Part shown: piece by piece, positions 37,533 to 50,178 of the stretch
How positions within the stretch are numbered: the stretch's first letter is position 1
Layout of the letters: each line of letters starts with the position of its first letter
NCBI RefSeq assembly: GCF_023266035.1
Contig: NZ_JAHFRY010000011.1
Coordinates: 1 to 54,371 of the forward strand
Reading direction: 5' to 3'
DNA length: 54,371 nucleotides
Source of the DNA: Nevskia sp.
Lineage (GTDB): Bacteria; Pseudomonadota; Gammaproteobacteria; Nevskiales; Nevskiaceae
Notes under the pieces: model-generated
What the model was told of the DNA's origin: nothing
The model's input: only the letters and a program-made list of their open reading frames with translations
The model's database searches: none
Translations under genes and position numbers: made by a program

Positions 37533-38492
37533 TCAATGACGGCGCGGTGCGAAGGTCGAGGCCAGGATTTCCTCGGACGGCTCCGGACCAATCCAGCGTT
37601 TCGACGAGACTCGCCGATTCCGATCGACCTTGGCGATGCTGCTCGCCAAGCCTTCCGGACCGTAGACGATCACGTCCCCGGGTAGCGCCGCCGGGTACGG
37701 CCCGCATTCGAGACCGCGACGCAGTCTCGCGGCATCGAAGGCGTCAACATCGAGCCGAGGTCTGTCGCCCAGCGCAGCAGCCAGCGGCAGCAGCAGCGCG
37801 TTGAGACGATCCATCTGGAAATTGCAGGCGTGGAGATCGGGCATCGTCACCATGCTGACCTTGCGGAACGGTCCCGTTTCCAGGCGACGCAAACCAGTCA
37901 GATAGGCGCGCTGACCGAGCAGATGCGCCCAATCCTCGGCCAGCGTGCGGATGTAAGTGCCTTTCGAGCAGAACACCTCGAACGAAAAGCCACCCGGCTC
38001 GAAATCAAGCAGTTTCAGTTCATGAATGGTGACGCGGCGCGGCTCGCGATCGATCTCGACACCTTCGCGGGCGAGTTCATAAAGATGCCGGCCGCCACGC
38101 TTGATCGCCGAGTACATCGGCGGAATCTGCTCGATCTCGCCGAGCAACTGCGGAAGCACCGCTTCGATGTCACTGCGCGTGATCTGCGACGCATCGGACG
38201 TCGCGATCACCTCGCCTTCCGGATCACCGGTGGACGTCTGGGTGCCGAGCAGCACCTGCGCCTGATAGCGCTTGTCGGATTCAAGCAGGAAGCCACCGAG
38301 CTTGGTCGCCTGGCCGAAGCAGATCGGCAACAGCCCGGTCGCAAACGGATCGAGGCTGCCGGTATGCCCTGCCTTCTCGGCGTCGTAAAGCCGACGAACC
38401 TGCTGAAGCACGTTGTTGGAGCTGACACCGGCCGGCTTGTCGAGCAGCAGGAAGCCGTCGATCAGCGCCCGTTCACGATGCCGGCGGCTCAT
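37533..38492 (-). CDS. truB: tRNA pseudouridine(55) synthase
   Basis: TruB makes pseudouridine 55 in the T loop of tRNAs. The start at ATG 38492 (MSRRHRERALIDGFLLLDKP) follows AAGGTGG and gives 319 residues; it lies inside the end of rbfA (20-base overlap). The catalytic Asp sits in GHTGSLDPFATGLLPIC; LLESDKRYQAQVLLG, PPMYSAIKRGGRHLYELAREG and CSKGTYIRTLAEDWAHLLG are family hallmarks. The C-terminal region is a PUA-like domain. It follows the normal infB-rbfA-truB-rpsO order. Confidence 0.97.
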   Translation of the reverse strand: MSRRHRERALIDGFLLLDKPAGVSSNNVLQQVRRLYDAEKAGHTGSLDPFATGLLPICFGQATKLGGFLLESDKRYQAQVLLGTQTSTGDPEGEVIATSDASQITRSDIEAVLPQLLGEIEQIPPMYSAIKRGGRHLYELAREGVEIDREPRRVTIHELKLLDFEPGGFSFEVFCSKGTYIRTLAEDWAHLLGQRAYLTGLRRLETGPFRKVSMVTMPDLHACNFQMDRLNALLLPLAAALGDRPRLDVDAFDAARLRRGLECGPYPAALPGDVIVYGPEGLASSIAKVDRNRRVSSKRWIGPEPSEEILASTFAPRRH

Positions 38493-38895
38493 CATCAGCC
38501 ACCTTGAGATCAACCTTGGAATCAGCGGCTTCGCTGCTGGCCTGGTCGTTGGCGATGGCTTCCCGGATCAGACCACCGACACGATCTGCTTCACGCAAAG
38601 CCATGTCGGCGGTGAAGTGCAGCGTCGGCACATGGCGGATGCGCATGCGATCGACCAGCAAATGTCGCAAGCGACCAGCCGCACCGTTCAGGGCCTTGAC
38701 CGCCTGCTTCAGTTCATCGTCGGTGCCCAGCTGGCTGATCGATACCTTGGCATTGCGAACATCGGCAGCCACCACCACATCGGTCACCGTCAATTTGCCG
38801 ATGCGCGGGTCAGTCAACTCGTCGCGGATCAATTCCGACAGCTCGCGCTGGAGCTGGGAATTGATCCGCAACGTGCGGGAATACTCTCTCGGCAC
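38473..38895 (-). CDS. rbfA: Ribosome-binding factor A
   Basis: RbfA binds the immature 30S subunit and helps 16S rRNA 5'-end maturation, mainly in the cold. The 140-residue protein has the KH-like fold with REYSRTLRINSQLQRELSELI, DPRIGKLTVTDVVVAADVRNAKV and LRHLLVDRMRIRHVPTLHF. The tail after residue 115 is acidic and low in complexity. It starts six bases after the infB stop and overlaps truB. Confidence 0.96.
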   Translation of the reverse strand: MPREYSRTLRINSQLQRELSELIRDELTDPRIGKLTVTDVVVAADVRNAKVSISQLGTDDELKQAVKALNGAAGRLRHLLVDRMRIRHVPTLHFTADMALREADRVGGLIREAIANDQASSEAADSKVDLKVADDEPPAS

Positions 38896-38901
38896 TCGGG
38901 A

Positions 38902-41595
<2,694 letters not shown>

Positions 41596-41614
41596 CGGCG
41601 CGCTCCGGAGGGGG

Positions 41615-43108
41615 TCAGGCCTTCTGTGACTCAAGGCCACGGGCGGTCATGATCAACCGGGCCGCGACGTCTTCGTCCATCGGCACTTTTTCTGTCAGCT
41701 CGTCGGTCGCAAGATCGGCAAGGTCGTCCCGCGTCACCACACCGGCAGCCGCCAGGCGATACGCAAGTTCCTCATCGACTCCCGGCACGGCGAGCAAATC
41801 TTCTGCGGGCTGCACCGAAGCAGCTTGTTCGGCCTTGGCCAGTGCTCGGGTCAGCAGCACATCCTTGGCGCGATTGCGAAGTTCTTCGACGATCTGCTCG
41901 TCGAACTCTTCGATGTCGAGCAATTCTTCGTCCGGCACATAAGCAATTTCTTCGAGCGAAGCGAAACCTTCCTGCACGAGGATCAAGGCGACTTCGGCAT
42001 CGACTTCCAGGGCTTCCATGAAGAGAGCCTGGACGGTCTGATTTTCCTGTTCCTTCTTCGACTCGGCTTCGGCAGCCGTCATCACGTTCAGAGTCCAGCC
42101 GGTCAGTTCGGACGCGAGACGGACGTTCTGTCCACCACGACCGATCGCCTGCGCAAGCTTGTCTTCAGCCACGGCGATCGACATGGCATGGGAATCTTCA
42201 TCGACGATGATCGATTCCACTTCTGCCGGCGCCATCGCATTGATGACGAACTGGGCGATGTTGTCGTCCCAGGGCACGATATCGATGCGCTCGCCCGCCA
42301 GTTCGTTCGACACACTCTGCACGCGCGAACCGCGCATGCCGACGCAGGCGCCGACCGGGTCGATACGCTTGTCCTTGGCCTGAACGGCAATCTTGGCGCG
42401 CAGGCCCGAGTCGCGGGCAGCGCCCTTGATCTCGATCAATCCCTGGGCGATTTCCGGCACTTCGAGCTTGAACAGCTCGATCAAGAACTTCGGTGCCGTG
42501 CGGCTCAGGAACAGCTGCGGGCCGCGCATCTGCGGGCTCACTTCATAAAGATAGCCGCGAATGCGATCGCCAGGACGAACCGGCTCGCGCGGAATCACCT
42601 GATCGCGCGGAATGATCGCTTCGGTGGTGCCACCCAGGTCGACGATGATCGCGCCGCGCTCGATGCGCTTGACCAGACCGGTCATCAATTCGCCGACACG
42701 ATCAGCATAGGCATCGACGATGCGCGCCCGCTCAGCATCGCGCACGCGCTGGAAAATGACCTGCTTGGCCTTCTGCGCGCCGATGCGACCGAACTCGATC
42801 GACGGCAGCGGTTCTTCGCGCACATCGCCGGGAATCGCCTCGGGCTGGGTTTCCTGCGCACGCGCCAGCAGGATCTGCCGCAGCGGCGTCTCGAAATTGG
42901 CGTCTTCGTCATCGACGATCGTCCAGCGGCGCCAGGTCTCGTAATCGCCGGTGTCGCGGTCGATGGTGACGCGGATATCCCATTCCGAGCCGTAATGTTC
43001 CTTGCTTGCGGAAGCCAGAGCCGCTTCAAGCGCCTGAAAGATGATTTCTTTCTCGACGCCTTTTTCATTGGAGACGACATCCACCATGAGCAATACGTTC
43101 TTGTTCAT
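41615..43108 (-). CDS. nusA: Transcription elongation/termination factor NusA
   Basis: NusA binds RNA polymerase and controls pausing, termination and antitermination. The 497 residues contain the N-terminal polymerase-binding domain ([21 protein letters not shown]). S1 ([18 protein letters not shown]), KH1 ([17 protein letters not shown]) and KH2 ([19 protein letters not shown]) domains follow. Two C-terminal acidic helix-hairpin-helix repeats, typical of gammaproteobacteria, are seen at [17 protein letters not shown] and [18 protein letters not shown]. Its start overlaps the rimP stop by four bases and infB follows after 19 bases. In E. coli NusA represses this operon. Confidence 0.98.
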   Translation of the reverse strand: MNKNVLLMVDVVSNEKGVEKEIIFQALEAALASASKEHYGSEWDIRVTIDRDTGDYETWRRWTIVDDEDANFETPLRQILLARAQETQPEAIPGDVREEPLPSIEFGRIGAQKAKQVIFQRVRDAERARIVDAYADRVGELMTGLVKRIERGAIIVDLGGTTEAIIPRDQVIPREPVRPGDRIRGYLYEVSPQMRGPQLFLSRTAPKFLIELFKLEVPEIAQGLIEIKGAARDSGLRAKIAVQAKDKRIDPVGACVGMRGSRVQSVSNELAGERIDIVPWDDNIAQFVINAMAPAEVESIIVDEDSHAMSIAVAEDKLAQAIGRGGQNVRLASELTGWTLNVMTAAEAESKKEQENQTVQALFMEALEVDAEVALILVQEGFASLEEIAYVPDEELLDIEEFDEQIVEELRNRAKDVLLTRALAKAEQAASVQPAEDLLAVPGVDEELAYRLAAAGVVTRDDLADLATDELTEKVPMDEDVAARLIMTARGLESQKA

Positions 43109-43575
43109 GAACCTGTCTTCTCCTTGTCAAAATTCGGGACCAGCTTGGCCTTGTCGATATCGGCCAGCGGCAATGTGACGACGCCTTCTGCAGTTTCAAT
43201 CGAGACTTCGTCGTCGGTCGCGCCCAGCAGCACGCCCTGGAAGCGGCGGCGTCCGGCGATCGGGGCCAACGTCTGGATTCTTGCTACTTCACCCTGGAAA
43301 CGCCTGTAGTGTTCAGGCGTCACCAGCGGACGATCAAGACCCGGTGACGAGATCTCGAGACGATAGGCCTGAGTGATGACATCTTCGACATCGAGCGTCG
43401 CCGCCACTTCGCGACTCACTTTCTCGCAGTCATCCAGACCGATGCCATCGGGCGAATCGATGAACAGCCGCAACATGCCGGAGCTGTCGCGCGGACTGTA
43501 TTCCAGCAGCACCAGCTCGTAACCGATGGCATTCACCACCGGCTCCAGCAGTTGGATCAAGCGATCTCGCAGCAC
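43105..43575 (-). CDS. rimP: Ribosome maturation factor RimP
   Basis: RimP is needed for 30S subunit maturation. I chose GTG 43575 (VLRDRLIQLLEPVV), preceded by GAGGAAG, giving 156 residues. The open frame upstream runs through the terminator/leader and is not coding. Family segments are AIGYELVLLEYSPRDSSGML, LRLFIDSPDGIGLDDCEKVS, YRLEISSPGLDRPL and the C-terminal SH3-like GVLLGATDDEVSIET with DIDKAKLVPNF. It heads rimP-nusA-infB and lies behind the attenuator-like terminator. Confidence 0.95.
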   Translation of the reverse strand: MLRDRLIQLLEPVVNAIGYELVLLEYSPRDSSGMLRLFIDSPDGIGLDDCEKVSREVAATLDVEDVITQAYRLEISSPGLDRPLVTPEHYRRFQGEVARIQTLAPIAGRRRFQGVLLGATDDEVSIETAEGVVTLPLADIDKAKLVPNFDKEKTGS

Positions 43576-43632
43576 CCAGCTTCCTCGTCTGAACCGCCCA
43601 GTGGACAGTCCTCTCAAATTCAAAAAACCAAT

Positions 43633-43653
43633 AAAAAAGGCCCACACGGGGCC
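43633..43653 (-). terminator. Terminator/attenuator in the rimP leader
   Basis: On the minus strand GGCCC-CGTGT-GGGCC (43653-43639) is followed by six T residues. It lies between tRNA-fMet and the rimP start. A Rho-independent terminator at this place is known in gammaproteobacteria as the rimP leader, thought to limit read-through into rimP-nusA-infB. The stem is short, so read-through is expected. Confidence 0.7.
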
Positions 43654-43676
43654 CGAATGCAGCGTAAAACCTGAAT

Positions 43677-43753
<77 letters not shown>

Positions 43754-43769
43754 CCGTCTTCAGTTGACT

Positions 43770-43798
43770 AGTATAACCAGCAACACACTCTTAAGCAA
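43770..43798 (-). promoter_or_regulatory. Promoter of tRNA-fMet and the rimP operon
   Basis: On the minus strand -35 TTGCTT (43798-43793) and -10 TATACT (43775-43770) are separated by exactly 17 bases. The predicted start is about ten bases before the tRNA 5' end. Confidence 0.65.
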
Positions 43799-43853
43799 AC
43801 ACATTTTCAACTTCTGGATAACGATAAACCCGCTTATCCCTACTGCATATCCA

Positions 43854-43938
43854 TGGTGCCGACGGGGAGACTCGAACTCCCACGACTTTCGCCGCTACCA
43901 CCTCAAGGTAGTGCGTCTACCAATTCCGCCACGTCGGC
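43854..43938 (-). tRNA. tRNA-Leu (GAG)
   Basis: The 85-nt gene folds with acceptor GCCGACG/CGTCGGC, A73 and encoded CCA. The anticodon stem is CTACC/GGTAG with loop TTGAGGT (anticodon GAG), followed by a long class II variable arm. It lies between secG and tRNA-fMet, as leuU does in E. coli, and probably shares the secG transcript. Confidence 0.96.
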
Positions 43939-44013
43939 CTTCAGGATTTCTACTTCTACTTCTAGCGCCGCTGCTGAAAGAAAAATTCATCAGCACCAAG
44001 CGCGTCGACTATT

Positions 44014-44445
44014 TTACTGTGGAACCGCTGGCTTTTGCGAGCCCGGAGCAGAATCATTTCCTGTCGGTGCCACGGGTGCTGCCGGACTTGGTACGGGGAC
44101 TTCCGGTGCAGGAGTTGGGGCCGGAACAGCACCACCTTCTGCAGGCACTGCCGGAACAACGGGCTCGGAGACAACCGCAGCCGGGGCCTGATCGACCACG
44201 CTGCTGCTCGCACTCTTGCCGTGCACGACGTAAGCCAGCGCCAGACTGAGCAGGAAGAACGCGCCAGCCAGCCAAGCGGTGATCCGGGTCAGAAAATTGG
44301 CCGAACCGCGTGAGCCGAATACGGTGCCCGAAGCACCACTGCCGAACGCAGCACCCGCGTCGGCACCCTTGCCGTGCTGGATCAGCACGAGGCCGATCAG
44401 TGCAATGGACACCAGCACGTGTAGCACTACCAGAATTGTGTACAT
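44014..44445 (-). CDS. secG: Protein-export membrane protein SecG
   Basis: SecG is a small subunit of the SecYEG translocon. The 143-residue product has two membrane helices (ILVVLHVLVSIALIGLVLIQ and ITAWLAGAFFLLSLALAYVV). Between them is the conserved loop HGKGADAGAAFGSGASGTVFG with SRGSANFLTR. The last 65 residues are a Pro/Ala/Val-rich tail, longer than in E. coli (110 residues total). It follows tpiA by 21 bases and precedes the two tRNA genes. Confidence 0.96.
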   Translation of the reverse strand: MYTILVVLHVLVSIALIGLVLIQHGKGADAGAAFGSGASGTVFGSRGSANFLTRITAWLAGAFFLLSLALAYVVHGKSASSSVVDQAPAAVVSEPVVPAVPAEGGAVPAPTPAPEVPVPSPAAPVAPTGNDSAPGSQKPAVPQ

Positions 44446-44466
44446 GAAACCCGATCGTTGTTGATG

Positions 44467-45249
44467 TCAGGCGTCGAGCGATGCGGCCAATATCTGGGCC
44501 GACGCGCAGATCGCGAGGAATTCCGGGGCTTTCAGCGACGCGCCGCCAATCAGACCACCGTCCACGTCCTCACAGGAGAACAGAGACGCTGCGTTGTCAG
44601 CTTTGACGCTGCCGCCGTAAAGCAGGCGAACCGAATTTGCGATTTTAGCATCGTTAGCCGCGATGACGCCACGGATAAATGCGTGCGCCGCCTGAGCCTG
44701 CTCGACGCTGGCCGTACGGCCGGTACCAATGGCCCAAACCGGTTCGTAAGCAACCACCGCATTGATGAATGCACCGATTCCGGCAGCGGCAATGACAGCA
44801 TCCAGCTGACGCTTCAACACGACTTCGGTCTGATCAGCTTCGCGTTCAGCGAGCGTTTCGCCGATGCACAGCACCGGGATCAGGCCGCCCGCCTGCGCCA
44901 CGACGAACTTGCGTGCCACGCAGGCATCGTTTTCGCCGTAAAGCGTTCGGCGCTCGGAGTGGCCGACCAGCACGTGGCTGCAGCCCACATCGTTCAGCAT
45001 CGATGCGTGAAGTTCGCCGGTGTAGGCGCCAAGCTCAGACTCATCGCTGAGGTTCTGGCCGCCAACCGCAATCGGCGCAGCACCGATATGTCGCCTGACC
45101 GCATCCAGATACAAAGCCGGTGGGCAGACAAGTACATCGATCGCCGGACATTCGGCGATGCCTCGCAGCAAACCTTCGACCAGTGCGGCATTCGACGCCG
45201 ATGATCCGTTCATCTTCCAGTTGCCCGCCACCAGATATCCGCGCGACAT
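44467..45249 (-). CDS. tpiA: Triosephosphate isomerase
   Basis: The enzyme interconverts dihydroxyacetone phosphate and glyceraldehyde 3-phosphate. From ATG 45249 (MSRGYLVAGNWKMNG), preceded by GGAGG, it has 260 residues. Catalytic residues are visible: Lys12 (NWKMN), His97 (LVGHSERR) and Glu169 (AYEPVWAIGTG). The phosphate loop is LLYGGSVKADN. An in-frame ATG 11 codons upstream lies before the ribosome site and is rejected. It lies between glmM and secG. Confidence 0.98.
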   Translation of the reverse strand: MSRGYLVAGNWKMNGSSASNAALVEGLLRGIAECPAIDVLVCPPALYLDAVRRHIGAAPIAVGGQNLSDESELGAYTGELHASMLNDVGCSHVLVGHSERRTLYGENDACVARKFVVAQAGGLIPVLCIGETLAEREADQTEVVLKRQLDAVIAAAGIGAFINAVVAYEPVWAIGTGRTASVEQAQAAHAFIRGVIAANDAKIANSVRLLYGGSVKADNAASLFSCEDVDGGLIGGASLKAPEFLAICASAQILAASLDA

Positions 45250-45293
45250 AGGTCCTCCGCTCTTGTTAGTGGATTGAGTCATTCAATTTTGCG

Positions 45294-46643
45294 TCAAGCA
45301 GCCGACAAGGCCGCAGCCTGCCGCACTGCCGTCGCCAGGCGTTCTGCCGCCTTGTTTGCATCGTCGGGATCATTGGCTTCCACCATGACCCGCAACACCG
45401 GCTCGGTACCGGACGCCCGCAGCAGCAAGCGCCCTCGCCCTGCCAGCCATTGTTCGACCTCGGTTGCCGCTGCCTGCACCAGCGCATGATCCAACAGCGG
45501 CTTGGCCTTGCCGGTCACCGGCACATTCAGCAACACCTGTGGCAACTTGGCCATGCCTTGCACCAGTTCGGCAAGCGACAAGCCTTGGATCTGCATCGCT
45601 TCCAGTATCTGGAGCGCGGTGATGATGCCGTCACCGGTGCGGGCCCGATCGAGACAGATCGTGTGCCCCGAGGTTTCGCCGCCGATGATGCCGCCAGTGG
45701 CACGCAGGCGTTCGAGCACGTAACGGTCACCGACGGCAGCACGTTCGAAGGCGATGCCATGTCCAGCGAAGGCGCGCTCAAGGCCGTAATTGCTCATCAG
45801 GGTACCGATCACCGGTCCACGCAAGCTGCCTGACAGCTGACGTTGACGCGCCAGCACGTACAGGATCTCGTCACCATCGACCGATTGGCCATCGGCCCGG
45901 ACCATCAGGCAACGATCACCATCACCATCGAGGGCAATGCCGATGTCGGCACGATGGTGAGCAACAGCTGCCTTCAATGCTTCCAGATGTGTGGAGCCAC
46001 AGTCCTCGTTGATATTGAGGCCGTTCGGGCTGACGCCGATCGACACCACCTGCGCGCCGAGCTCGGCAAACACTGCCGGTGCAACCCGATAAGCCGCGCC
46101 ATGGGCGCAATCGACAACCAGCTTCAGGCCGCGCAGCGAATCGCCGGCGAAAGTACCCTTGCAGAACTCGATGTACCGGCCTTGCGCGTCATCGATCCGT
46201 CGCGCCCGTCCCATTGATTCGGGCGGCACGCAGACGATATCCCGCTCCAGATAGGACTCGATTTCCTCTTCGAGCTGATCGCTGAGCTTGTCTCCTTCAC
46301 CGGAGAAGAACTTCACGCCATTGTCGAAATGCAGATTGTGCGAAGCCGAGATAACAACCCCCGCCTGAGCTCGGAGTGCGCGAGTCAGGTAGGCGACTGC
46401 CGGGGTCGGCAGCGGCCCGAGCAGATAGGTTTCAACGCCGGCCGCAGCCAGACCCGCTTCCAGTGCCGATTCGAACAGATAGCCCGAACGCCGCGTGTCC
46501 TTGCCGACCAGCACCCGGGCGCCCGGCGTTTTCGCCAGCACGCAGCCTGCTGCCCAACCCAGCTTCAAGGCGAACTCCGGGGTCATCGGCGCCTGACCCA
46601 CGCGCCCTCGAATGCCGTCCGTTCCAAAATATTGTCGACTCAT
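45294..46643 (-). CDS. glmM: Phosphoglucosamine mutase
   Basis: GlmM converts glucosamine 6-phosphate to glucosamine 1-phosphate for UDP-GlcNAc and thus peptidoglycan and lipopolysaccharide. The 449 residues include FGTDGIRGRVG, the phosphoserine Ser101 in ISASHN, the metal loop DGDGDR near residue 245, the sugar loop GGETSGH and the C-terminal phosphate site RASGTEPVLRVMVE. After SASHN the usual proline is leucine (SASHNLHFDNG), a minor change. It starts eight bases before the folP stop region ends, in the conserved folP-glmM order. Confidence 0.97.
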   Translation of the reverse strand: MSRQYFGTDGIRGRVGQAPMTPEFALKLGWAAGCVLAKTPGARVLVGKDTRRSGYLFESALEAGLAAAGVETYLLGPLPTPAVAYLTRALRAQAGVVISASHNLHFDNGVKFFSGEGDKLSDQLEEEIESYLERDIVCVPPESMGRARRIDDAQGRYIEFCKGTFAGDSLRGLKLVVDCAHGAAYRVAPAVFAELGAQVVSIGVSPNGLNINEDCGSTHLEALKAAVAHHRADIGIALDGDGDRCLMVRADGQSVDGDEILYVLARQRQLSGSLRGPVIGTLMSNYGLERAFAGHGIAFERAAVGDRYVLERLRATGGIIGGETSGHTICLDRARTGDGIITALQILEAMQIQGLSLAELVQGMAKLPQVLLNVPVTGKAKPLLDHALVQAAATEVEQWLAGRGRLLLRASGTEPVLRVMVEANDPDDANKAAERLATAVRQAAALSAA

Positions 46644-46650
46644 CCCGACA

Positions 46651-47505
46651 TTATGACGGGGCCGACACCGCTTGCACCGCGCGTCGTACTGCGCCAGCCA
46701 CTTTCACGGCGTCAACCGTTGCCGCGACATCGTGCGTACGGACGATGCTTGCTCCATTCCAGACCGCGAGCGTCGCGGCCGCCAGTCCTGCCGCTGTTCG
46801 ATCGACCACTGCTCGCCCTGTGATCTGGCCAAGCATGCCCTTGCGTGACATCCCAACCAGGATCGGCAAACGCAGCGCCTGAAAGCTGGGCAACTGCGCC
46901 AGAAGCTCAAGGTTATGCGCGAGCGTCTTGCCGAAACCGAAGCCCGGATCGATCAGCAGCCGCGAAGCCGGAATGCCTTGCGCCAGACATGTCGCGATCC
47001 GCGATTCGAAGAACGCGCCCACCTCATCGACCACGGCCCCGTAGGCAGGTGCCAGTTGCATCGTTCGAGGCTCGCCCCGCATGTGCATCAGGCAGACAGC
47101 AGCCTGCTCGGCAGCGGCCACTTCGATGGCCCCGGGCGCCTGCAAAGCCTTGACGTCATTGATGATCGCAGCCCCCGCGCGACAAGCCGCCCGCATCACC
47201 TCCGGCTTCATCGTGTCGATCGACACGATGCAGTCCCGTTCGCTGCACAGGCGCTCGATCAGCGGCAGGACGCGATCGCATTCCTCGCCTACCGATACTG
47301 GATCGGCACCCGGTCGAGTCGATTCGCCACCGATGTCGATGATCGCGGCGCCTTCATCGAGCATTCGATGCGCAGCGGCCAGCGCGGCATCGATCCCGAC
47401 ATGGCGGCCGCCATCGGAGAATGAATCCGGGGTGAGGTTCAGAACGCCCATGACCACAGGCGAGGACAGATCCAGTCGTCGTCCACGCGGCAGTTCGAGA
47501 ATCAC
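46651..47505 (-). CDS. folP: Dihydropteroate synthase
   Basis: FolP condenses p-aminobenzoate with the pterin pyrophosphate in folate synthesis and is the sulfonamide target. I chose GTG 47505 (VILELPRGRRLDLSSP), giving 284 residues, the usual size. The frame is open further upstream, but that part includes the ftsH terminator and has no family likeness. Hallmarks are VMGVLNLTPDSFSDGG, IIDIGGESTRPGA, SIDTMKPEVMRAA, LIDPGFGFGKTLAHN and VGMSRKGML. It lies between ftsH and glmM. Confidence 0.95.
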   Translation of the reverse strand: MILELPRGRRLDLSSPVVMGVLNLTPDSFSDGGRHVGIDAALAAAHRMLDEGAAIIDIGGESTRPGADPVSVGEECDRVLPLIERLCSERDCIVSIDTMKPEVMRAACRAGAAIINDVKALQAPGAIEVAAAEQAAVCLMHMRGEPRTMQLAPAYGAVVDEVGAFFESRIATCLAQGIPASRLLIDPGFGFGKTLAHNLELLAQLPSFQALRLPILVGMSRKGMLGQITGRAVVDRTAAGLAAATLAVWNGASIVRTHDVAATVDAVKVAGAVRRAVQAVSAPS

Positions 47506-47524
47506 GATCGGTTCCAGCTCGCCA

Positions 47525-47552
47525 AATGAAAAGGGCCGGTATGAACCGGCCC
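47525..47552 (-). terminator. Intrinsic terminator between ftsH and folP
   Basis: On the minus strand GGGCCGGT-TCAT-ACCGGCCC (47552-47533) is a perfect 8-bp stem followed by TTTTCATTT. It begins 20 bases after the ftsH stop. folP and glmM would then depend on read-through or on a promoter that I did not find. Confidence 0.75.
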
Positions 47553-47572
47553 CGGAAACTACTGCAGCAGCT

Positions 47573-49498
47573 TCAGTTCTGGCTGGCAGGTGTCGGCGTG
47601 ACAGTCGGCGGAACTGCTGACGGCCCGTTCGGCTTGTTACCCACCGGCGGCACCCGCGTGCCATCAGTCCACGAACCCGGCGCGCCCGGATCCTTGCCCT
47701 GCATGATCCGCGCGATCTGATCGCTGTCGATCGTTTCGTACTTCATCAGTGCATCAGCCATTGCATGCAGCTTGTCGAAGTTGTCGACCAGAATCTGTTT
47801 GGCACGCGCGTAATTGGTATCGATGACTTCGCGAATTTCGCGATCAATCGCGTTCGCCGTGTCGTCGGACATGTTCTTGTGCTGCGTGACGCTGCGGCCC
47901 AAGAACACTTCGCCTTCATCTTCGCTGTAGGCCAGCGGACCAAGCTTGTCCGACAGACCCCACTTGGTGACCATGTTGCGCGCCAGGTTGGTCGCACGCT
48001 CGATGTCGTTCGATGCGCCGGTGGTGACGCCATCGGGCCCCAAGGTCAGTTCTTCGGCAACACGACCTCCGAACATCATGCAGATCAGGCTGTTCAAGCT
48101 CTGCTTCGAGCGCGAATGACGATCCTCTTCCGGCAGGAACATGGTCACACCCAAGGCGCGGCCGCGCGGAATGATCGTCACCTTGTAGATCGGATCATGT
48201 TCCGGGACGTTCAGACCGACGATCGCGTGGCCGGCTTCGTGATAAGCCGTATTGCGCTTTTCATCCTCGCTCATGACCATCGAGCGGCGCTCGGCGCCCA
48301 TGATGATTTTGTCGCGAGCACGGTCGAAATCGTCCTGACCGACCAAACGCTTATTGCCGCGTGCGGCGAACAGCGCAGCTTCGTTGACCAGATTGGCCAG
48401 ATCGGCACCCGAAAAACCAGGCGTCGCACGGGCGATGATTTCCGGCTTCACGTCATCGGCCAGCGGCAGCGCACGCAGATGAACCTTGACGATCTGCTCG
48501 CGGCCACGGACATCCGGCAGCGGCACGACCACCTGACGATCGAAACGGCCCGGGCGCAGCAGCGCCGGGTCGAGCACGTCCGGGCGGTTGGTCGCGGCGA
48601 TGATGATCACGCCTTCGTTACCTTCGAAGCCGTCCATCTCGACCAGCAACTGATTCAGCGTCTGCTCGCGCTCGTCATGACCACCACCGAGACCAGCACC
48701 GCGATGACGGCCAACCGCGTCGATTTCATCGATGAAGATGATGCAGGGAGCGTGCTTCTTGCCCTGCTCGAACATGTCGCGAACACGGCTGGCACCGACA
48801 CCGACGAACATCTCGACGAAATCCGAACCGGAGATGGTGAAGAACGGCACACCGGCTTCACCGGCGATCGCCTTGGCGAGCAGGGTCTTGCCGGTACCCG
48901 GCGAGCCCACCATCAGCACACCGCGCGGAATCTTGCCGCCGAGCTTCTGGAACTTGCCCGGATCCTTCAGGAAGTCGACCAGTTCGGAAACTTCCGCCTT
49001 CGCTTCCTCGACACCGGCAACATCGTTGAAAGTGATCTTGACCTGATCGGCATTGAGCATGCGGGCGCGCGATTTTCCGAAGCTCATCGCACCGCGACCG
49101 CCGCCACCGCCGGACTGCATCTGGCGCATGAAGTAGATCCAGACGCCGATCAGCAGCAGGATCGGACCGAAGCTGAACAGGATTTGCATCACCAGCGGCG
49201 TTTCCGGCTTCACCGCACCGTCGAACTTGACGTTGTGGTCGAGCAGGATGCCGATCATCGCGCGATTGTCCGTTTCCGGGCTGATCGCCGTGAAGGTCTG
49301 GCCGCTCTTCAGCTTGCCGCGAATGTTCTGGCTTTCGATCTCGGCGCTATCGACCTGGCCGGATTTGACCTGTTCGAGGAAGTCCGAATAAGCCAGTTTC
49401 GGCTGCGCGCCATTGCGCGAAGAAAAGCTCTGGAACGAAAGCACCAGAACAACCAGGATGACCAACCAGAGCAGCAGATTCTTGGCGAGATCGTTCAA
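47573..49498 (-). CDS. ftsH: ATP-dependent zinc metalloprotease FtsH
   Basis: FtsH is the membrane-bound AAA protease that degrades damaged membrane proteins and regulators such as LpxC and sigma-32. The 641 residues show helix 1 ([15 protein letters not shown]), a periplasmic loop, helix 2 ([18 protein letters not shown]) and the AAA module with Walker A GSPGTGKT. Walker B is [12 protein letters not shown], the pore loop is [10 protein letters not shown] and the second region of homology is [12 protein letters not shown]. The zinc site is HEAGH. The C-terminal 35 residues are Pro/Thr-rich. It follows rlmE by 43 bases, the conserved rlmE-ftsH pair, and a terminator follows. Confidence 0.98.
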   Translation of the reverse strand: MNDLAKNLLLWLVILVVLVLSFQSFSSRNGAQPKLAYSDFLEQVKSGQVDSAEIESQNIRGKLKSGQTFTAISPETDNRAMIGILLDHNVKFDGAVKPETPLVMQILFSFGPILLLIGVWIYFMRQMQSGGGGGRGAMSFGKSRARMLNADQVKITFNDVAGVEEAKAEVSELVDFLKDPGKFQKLGGKIPRGVLMVGSPGTGKTLLAKAIAGEAGVPFFTISGSDFVEMFVGVGASRVRDMFEQGKKHAPCIIFIDEIDAVGRHRGAGLGGGHDEREQTLNQLLVEMDGFEGNEGVIIIAATNRPDVLDPALLRPGRFDRQVVVPLPDVRGREQIVKVHLRALPLADDVKPEIIARATPGFSGADLANLVNEAALFAARGNKRLVGQDDFDRARDKIIMGAERRSMVMSEDEKRNTAYHEAGHAIVGLNVPEHDPIYKVTIIPRGRALGVTMFLPEEDRHSRSKQSLNSLICMMFGGRVAEELTLGPDGVTTGASNDIERATNLARNMVTKWGLSDKLGPLAYSEDEGEVFLGRSVTQHKNMSDDTANAIDREIREVIDTNYARAKQILVDNFDKLHAMADALMKYETIDSDQIARIMQGKDPGAPGSWTDGTRVPPVGNKPNGPSAVPPTVTPTPASQN

Positions 49499-49541
49499 CG
49501 GATAATCCTCGGGATTCTTGAATCCGTAATTCGTTTTGACA

Positions 49542-50171
49542 CTACACGACGCGATGATTGCGCGCCAGCACGTAAACCTCGGGACTTCTGGCCCGCGATG
49601 CCTTGGGTTTTCGGATTTGCACGGTGCGAAATTTCGTTCGCACCAGCTTCAGATACGCCTCGGACCCCGGCCCCTGGAACAGCTTCACCAGAAAAGCTCC
49701 ACCTGGCTTGAGACGCTGGACCGCAAAATCCAGCGCCAGTTCGCACAGGTAGATCGACGCAGCTTGATCTGCAACGTCGATGCCAGAGATGTTGGGGGCC
49801 ATGTCGGACAACACAAGATCAGCCGAACCTGCCGGCACCGCCGCTTCGATCGCCTGCAGCACCGAGTCTTCCCGGAAGTCGCCGAGAATGAACTCGACGT
49901 CCTTGAGCTGATTCATCGGCAGGATATCGAGCGCTACCACCCGTCCGTTTTTACCAATCTGCGGACGCGCGAACTGACTCCAGCCGCCAGGCGCAGCGCC
50001 CAGGTCGACGACCGTCATGCCGGTCTTCAGAATCTTGTCGCGTTCCTGGATTTCCTTGAGCTTGTAGACCGCCCGCGAACGGTAGCCTTCCTTGCGCGCC
50101 AGCTGCACATAGGGGTCCGCCTCGTGCTCGGCGAGCCATTGGGTGCTGCTCTTGCTGCGCGGTTTGCTCAA
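49542..50171 (-). CDS. rlmE: 23S rRNA (uridine(2552)-2'-O)-methyltransferase RlmE
   Basis: RlmE (FtsJ) methylates U2552 of 23S rRNA, a late step in 50S assembly. No ATG exists before the core domain. The best start is TTG 50171, eight bases after the greA stop, giving 209 residues, the size of the E. coli enzyme; this start is inferred. Motifs are [10 protein letters not shown], the SAM site [36 protein letters not shown] and SPEVYVLAR, covering the K-D-K-E tetrad. The yhbY gene often found between greA and rlmE is absent. Confidence 0.92.
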   Translation of the reverse strand: MSKPRSKSSTQWLAEHEADPYVQLARKEGYRSRAVYKLKEIQERDKILKTGMTVVDLGAAPGGWSQFARPQIGKNGRVVALDILPMNQLKDVEFILGDFREDSVLQAIEAAVPAGSADLVLSDMAPNISGIDVADQAASIYLCELALDFAVQRLKPGGAFLVKLFQGPGSEAYLKLVRTKFRTVQIRKPKASRARSPEVYVLARNHRVV

Positions 50172-50178
50172 TACGGTC

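Noticed and set aside
47506-47664. An N-terminal extension of folP into ftsH
   Set aside because: It would translate through the ftsH terminator hairpin and adds basic low-complexity sequence unlike dihydropteroate synthases.
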